Shown in pieces: positions 59,241 to 64,000 of a stretch of 64,000 bases of DNA (its first letter is position 1; each line of letters starts with the position of its first letter). The DNA is from Epiperipatus broadwayi. Its lineage: Eukaryota; Onychophora; Udeonychophora; Euonychophora; Peripatidae. Made by a program: the position numbers and the translations under genes. A model generated the notes under the pieces. It was given only the letters and a program-made list of their open reading frames with translations. It was not told the DNA's origin and searched no databases. The stretch lies in NCBI GenBank assembly GCA_028023455.1, contig JAQFVV010000018.1:6533800-6597799 (forward strand), given 5' to 3'.

Positions 59241-59663
59241 TATTATATATAATTATATGTTGAACTATTTTCATCATCTAATCGTTTTTTAAAAAAAATC
59301 TAAACTCTATTTACTTATTTCCAAATACAGTTTTTGTTTTCCTTTATACTTTTTTTTTTTTACTAATATTTACATGAAATATAAAATTTTTCATAGTAGA
59401 AAATTTTTAAATGTATGATTCAAAATTTTTTTTACAAACAATTTTATTTGTAAACAAACAAATTTCAAAATTTTCCAATCTTCATTAACCCATCAATTAT
59501 ACAAAATTTCATTATATCATATCTATCCACCAGTATAAAAATTACCATCCTTTCTCTCTCATTATGTATAAGTTTTATGATCAACTTTCATTTGTCTGGT
59601 GGGCTAGGGCATTAAACACTTAGATCTCCACTATTATATTGATAGCTCAATATATTTATTTAA
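59241..59663. other. Stretch without a recognised gene
   Basis: AT-rich; nothing recognised. Confidence 0.45.
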
Positions 59664-59892
59664 ATCATTAAAACATCATATGACCATTTTTTCTTATGCT
59701 TAAAGTTGTTAGAACAACAATTTTTTTCCACACAATACTGCTACTTGGTGCAAACTGTAATAATCAATAGGTGCTGGAATGTTATGCATTGTACCCCCCA
59801 TCCAATACTTATCTATTCATTATTCTAGACTAGTTTCTAGCATATGGATTTTATCAATGAGGAACCTTGGATCAGTGAGCAATGCACCTGTA
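59664..59892. repeat. FB-A foldback copy, old left arm
   Basis: Outer segment ATCATTAAAACATCATATGA with CCATTTTTTCTTATGC, then inner arm ACACAATACTGCTACTTGG, AATCAATAGGTGCTGG, CTAGACTAGTTTCTAGC and GGAACCTTGGATCAGTGAGC. Strongly diverged. Confidence 0.7.
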
Positions 59893-60100
59893 TTTTTGGA
59901 TCAAATGCATTTCTTCAGTACCTATATTTTATCTTTTTGATTAACTATACATCTATTAGCCCAAACTGAAAGCTTATTAATGTTTTCCATACAAGATGTA
60001 TAGTCATAAAGATATGAACCCAGTTCAATATCTATATATTTTGGTATCTTTGGTTTTTTAATAACCATAGTCATCATTATCCTTTGGCTAGAATTAGTAT
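59893..60100 (-). repeat. Unit associated with FB-A, inverted copy
   Basis: The reverse complement aligns with 50480-50690 (CTATGGTTATTAAAAAACC, ACCAAAATATATAGATATTG, AACTGGGTTCATATC, ATGACTATACATCT). It lies between two FB-A arms. Confidence 0.6.
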
Positions 60101-60236
60101 TAAACCATTAAAATATTTCACATCCATTTTTTTTAATACTTGCATATTTGCATAATAGTCTATCTAGGGCAAACTCTAATAATGAATAGATGCTAAATGG
60201 CTGTACATTATGTTTATCCAGTGCTTACTTATATTT
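60101..60236. repeat. FB-A foldback copy, second old left arm
   Basis: AAACCATTAAAATATTTCAC with ATCCATTTTT, then GTCTATCTAGGGCAAACTC, AATGAATAGATGCTAAATGG and CCAGTGCTTACTTAT correspond to the outer and inner FB-A left segments in the same orientation as 59664. Very diverged. Confidence 0.55.
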
Positions 60237-60373
60237 ATATATTAGTAAATATTTGATTTTCAAAAATGAATTTATTAGCAGTTGTAATGGTAAGAAACGT
60301 GTGATTCATTAACATAGTGCAGAATTTGACTACCACACAGAACTGCAGCACCATCTAGATAGCGAAGCTACCC

Positions 60374-62880
60374 GTAGTATTGAGTTTGAACATAGTTTAT
60401 CGGTTCCACAATACAATCTATGAAACAAAGCATCTGATGCAACATTAGTAAATATTTCTTTAGGCACGGTGATCAGGGTATGCAAGAGATTCATGATTTT
60501 ATTTCGAGTTAGCCAATCATAACATTAATCTTACACATTTATATTTAAAGAATCGAGGAAACATATTGAATAAATAAATAAAGAAGTAATAGTAGATGTA
60601 TAGTTTGACATTATTTATTGAAACATTTTAATAATAAATTATTTATTAATAATATTTGGTAATATTTAAATTGAGTAACGGAATTTCCCGATACTGTTAT
60701 ATATTCAAGAAATACATTTATTTATTTAGAAACATTGATATGAAATCATTTTACCCATAATACTTTATATTTACGATCTCAGTAGCGGTATTTTCCGATA
60801 CTGTTATGTTTACAAAGAGAAATACATTTACTTGATGATGTAATCTAGCTACCTAAAATTCTCGAGCAAGTATTTCTAAAGCATGCCTTCAGGGATTTAT
60901 ACCTTTGCAATGCAAGAGTCTAAAGTAAGATTTATAATAGTAGCGGCGGACATATATTTATTTAATTAAAGATATTTACTAATAACGAAGGGCAAACATT
61001 TATTGAGAGTGAATTAGGGACGGAGTTATACATAGAATAATAAAATTAATAAAAGAAACACATGGTACATTTAGAAAGGTGATATAAAATGGCAGTATAC
61101 TGAAACTGCAAAGCTGTGAATGAATTTATAAGAATGATGGGCTGGTGTTTGCCATAGGCCCAAAGAGATAAGGTGTCACATAAGCATAACCAGGGACAAG
61201 TGGTTCATGCCACGATTGCCTGCTGGCTGTGTGACTTTCATCAAGCCCTACGGGAGCATTTATTTTGTCCTCTTGTGTAGGACGACTGGGGTTAATTTCA
61301 ACCCTATAGAATCCGGAATATTCAAGGCTTGTAATGGGTCATCGTGTCTCTAAAATGTAACACATGTATAATGTATAGACGATTCTGGTAAGATTTAAAT
61401 ATATTTTATAACTCGGCCCTACATTATCAACATTTAATAAAGAACATTTGCGACTCTCAAAGAAATGCAATTCTATGGAATTATTAATTACAATTTAACA
61501 AAATATAAAAAAAAAAACAGTAAGTAAACTGGGTGAGTATTATAGCAAATATGACAGCCATTTGCTAAGCAGTAGACCCCTGCATTACAATAAATGAAGC
61601 ATTGAGTGTGTGTCGGTTTGTATGAAAATATTAAGTTATTTATGAAAGTAAATATTAATGAAAATTTGACACGCATCCACTGTTTCAAGCGATCATAGAT
61701 TTATACTTAGAAAATTATGAGCATGCGATAATTATATAATAAAATGTAGATTTAGAAATACACACCCAAGAAGGATAGAGTTAGGCAGGCTAGATTATTA
61801 AAGAAATTTACATATTAATTATTAAATTTATAGTATTACAAATGAGATTTTTACAGTTTATAGTTTATAAGTTATATAATAAATAAATAAGCTATAGCAG
61901 AATATTAGTAGAGTACTCTAGAGAATTTGGATACAGGTACCTGTTTTATAAGAAGTTTTCCGATTTAGTGGTCAGTAGCAAATTATCATGATTCTAGCAT
62001 TAGCAGTTCTTTCCTGTATTTAGGTGGTTCATTTAATTTAACAGCAGCAGCAGCTTTCTAATTGTTCGGGCAGCAGATTTTGGTTAGTATTCTAGAGGGC
62101 ATATGTGAAGGTTCATGGCATACTATAGACCATCTCTGGGGAGAATAGTCTTTGGCGCTTACTACTCATGCATACTGTGGCACGTAAAACAATATATCTC
62201 TTTGGAGACTCTCCTGATCGAGAGCAAAGCTAAAGTTAAATTGAAAGTTTCTAGCAAGTGTAAAATGGCCTCCTTTCTTAGATCTTATCTTTGACATTTT
62301 TGTTATAGTTTATTTTTGGATTCCACTTAATCTGCCCTGAGGATAATCAATGCACTTGTTAAGTTTAATTATAGAGAAAGCTGCCTTTCTATTGTTTACA
62401 TTTACATTTTGCATTTACATTTTATAATTACATTTTGGGGAATTTTTCTTTAATTAATCTATTATCTCTCACCGACCGTTGCTTTTAAAATTTCAAATAC
62501 AAAAGGGAACATATGATTATTTTTACTTTTAATTAAATATTACAATCTATTTCTAAAATTACTAAATGAAATTTAAACAAAGCAATAAATAACGGATTTT
62601 ACAATTCAAAATAAATAGTTAAAATTATATATTCTTATATAACTAAAAGAAGAAATCTAAATTATATTATTTATCTTTATTTATTGCCTTAAATTTGATA
62701 TCAAAATGTGTGCATGTTTATGGTGAATTCTACATATATCTATACATTTTTAATATTGCTACACACACAATTCAATACCAAAAAGTTTAAATTTGGGTAG
62801 GATAGAGTGGTGAGTGAGAGACGATAGAAAAAGGTGAAACTCAAGATTCGAATACGAATCTTACTGTTTCATTTCCCCTT
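60374..62880 (-). mobile_element. ~2.5 kb LTR (3' LTR of the Ty3-type element)
   Basis: Inverted copy of 27280-29827. On the minus strand it starts TGAAACAGTAAGATTCGTAT directly after a polypurine tract (62896-62881) and downstream of a Ty3 integrase, the position expected for a 3' LTR. It ends near ATACTACGGG. Internal stretches again keep the protein-like text HEPLVPGYAYVTPYLFGPMA (~61200) despite many other differences. The 5' LTR would lie right of the window. Confidence 0.65.
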
Positions 62881-63309
62881 ACTTCCCGTGAACAATTAAG
62901 GAAGAACAAAGGAGGCAAGGAAAGAGAAAAAAAATTTTGATACATCACATAATTTAAATACGAAAAAAAAATTTTTTTTTTTTTTTTTACAGATATATAG
63001 AAATATAGAAAGCAGAGATTACATGAAGCAACAAATATTTTATATACCCGGATGTAGAATTTATAGTTTAATTTAAAATGGCCTAATTTGGCCGTGTCTG
63101 GTTAGAAATCATATAGTAATATTAGTTAAACTGATCATATATAAAAAAATTCTTAGAGTAATAGTAATTAAGACAATAATATATATAAAAAAATTCTATC
63201 TAAAGCCCTATTTGACTAACGTAGGTTCCATTCTACCAAATTCATTATATCAAATTCATTTTACTAATTTTATATACACGTAATGACCATCCTAAGAGAC
63301 TAAAATATT
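62881..63309 (-). other. 3' internal region of the Ty3 element with polypurine tract
   Basis: Minus strand: about 400 bases between the pol stop and the LTR, AT-rich and non-coding as far as seen. It ends in GGGAAGTAAGGGGAAA (62896-62881), the likely plus-strand priming site. No envelope gene is present. Confidence 0.55.
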
Positions 63310-64000
63310 TTATAACCCCGGATTAGGTGGATAATATCTACATTGTTTGAGATTACAGGCATTATATGTCCCTTTTATGGTATCTCCATCTTTTAATAAA
63401 TATGCATTCGGTCCACATGTGCAGTCAATTATAAAGGGTCCCCAGTACAAAGGAAATTTTTTTTTATATACTCTTTTATCTCTGTTGCTTTGTTGAGAGT
63501 TCTGTATCCAAACATAGCTCCTGGCCTGGAAATGTTGGCTTCTCTGATCTGCTTGTAATTTCTGTTCTGCCCTTTTTGTAAGGCGGTGGTGTGCCTTGCT
63601 TCTGTCAGTTTCAATATTGATTTCATGTTCATCCATGGGTAATGGCATTTTGATCAGTAATGAGTCCGCTTTACCAAAATGCAAACATGTTGGTGTCATG
63701 CCAGTGGCCTCATTGATGGTTCCGTTGATATATTAAAAAATCTTTTCAGTTTGATTTACCCAGCCTCTGTGGATTTGATTAACATGGGTCCTAAATGGTT
63801 TATTTCCCTCATAACCCTTTCACACGGGTTAGACTGAGGAGTTCGAATTGAGGTCAGAATATGTTTAATGTTCTGCTGCCTCAACCAAGTCTTCCATTCT
63901 TGAGATGTAAAGACAGATCCATGGTCAGAGAGGATGGTGGTTTTCCAATCTTGATGAATTGACACTTACATTGTAATGCTCAAATTGCGCAACGGAAGTC
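63310..64000 (-). pseudogene. Ty3-type retrotransposon integrase, C-terminal part of pol
   Basis: Minus strand. 63965-63756 carries ILSDHGSVFTSQEWKTWL and PQSNPCERVMREI, the second catalytic Asp and the Glu region of the DDE integrase core. 63699-63310 continues with EATGMTPTCLHFGKA-like text (~63710), a Q/K-rich stretch, and KFPLYWGPFII, the C-terminal GPF/Y-type module, then stops at YPPNPGL. At least one frameshift separates the two parts and a stop falls in the T-run near 63730, so this copy is inactive. RT and RNase H would lie right of the window. Confidence 0.85.

Noticed and set aside
1-64000. CRISPR arrays, operons, bacterial promoters or a prophage
   Set aside because: No regularly spaced repeats or dense coding; spliced exons and eukaryotic retroelements exclude a prokaryotic reading.

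Overview
The window is strongly AT-rich eukaryotic DNA (AT about 70% or more by eye). It carries a few spliced exons of one large extracellular EGF-repeat/laminin-G protein gene in a landscape of decayed mobile elements. There are no bacterial or viral gene arrangements, no operons and no full-length intact ORFs. The mix of elements points to an invertebrate, most likely a chelicerate such as a spider or other arachnid: a LINE resembling those known from ticks (ORF1 with an SGNH hydrolase, ORF2 with an EN-RT), RTE LINEs with ATC-repeat tails, a Penelope-like element, a KRBA2-type/Ginger-like integrase transposon and Ty3 elements. That placement is inference, not proof.

Host gene (minus strand): four exons at 16775-16525, 12110-11901, 1998-1870 and 1699 to beyond position 1. 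They have good splice sites and compatible phases. They encode most of a laminin-G-like segment followed by at least 13 EGF-like repeats. The introns hold most of the repeats between 2 and 16 kb. The first visible exon opens in phase 1, so at least one upstream exon must exist, yet none was found up to position 64000.

Region by region. 2-7 kb: nested LINE fragments. 7.8-11.1 kb: a long plus-strand LINE-A copy. 12-17 kb: host exons plus small foldback elements. 18-23 kb: the best LINE-A copy (minus strand, ORF1 and ORF2 both recognisable), split by a ~700 bp inverted-repeat element. 26.4-27.2 kb: RTE and Penelope remnants. 27.3-29.8 kb: a ~2.5 kb repeat also present inverted at 60.4-62.9 kb, where it abuts a polypurine tract and a Ty3-type integrase; it is therefore read as a very long LTR, solo at 27 kb. 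30-32 kb: LINE-A, RTE and tRNA-like SINE pieces. 33-35 kb: foldbacks and a TA-flanked element. 38.0-40.4 kb: a complete-looking Ginger-like DNA transposon with long terminal inverted repeats and a decayed integrase gene. 42-46 kb: LINE, RTE and hAT remnants. 46-60 kb: many copies of one foldback family (here called FB-A), one of them inserted into an RTE element.

The most interesting items are the Ginger-like transposon with its repetitive termini, the FB-A foldback family and a longer unit associated with it, the SGNH-bearing ORF1 of LINE-A, and the 2.5 kb LTR with a codon-like conserved stretch. All calls come from reading the sequence. Family names rest on motif recognition, not on a database search.
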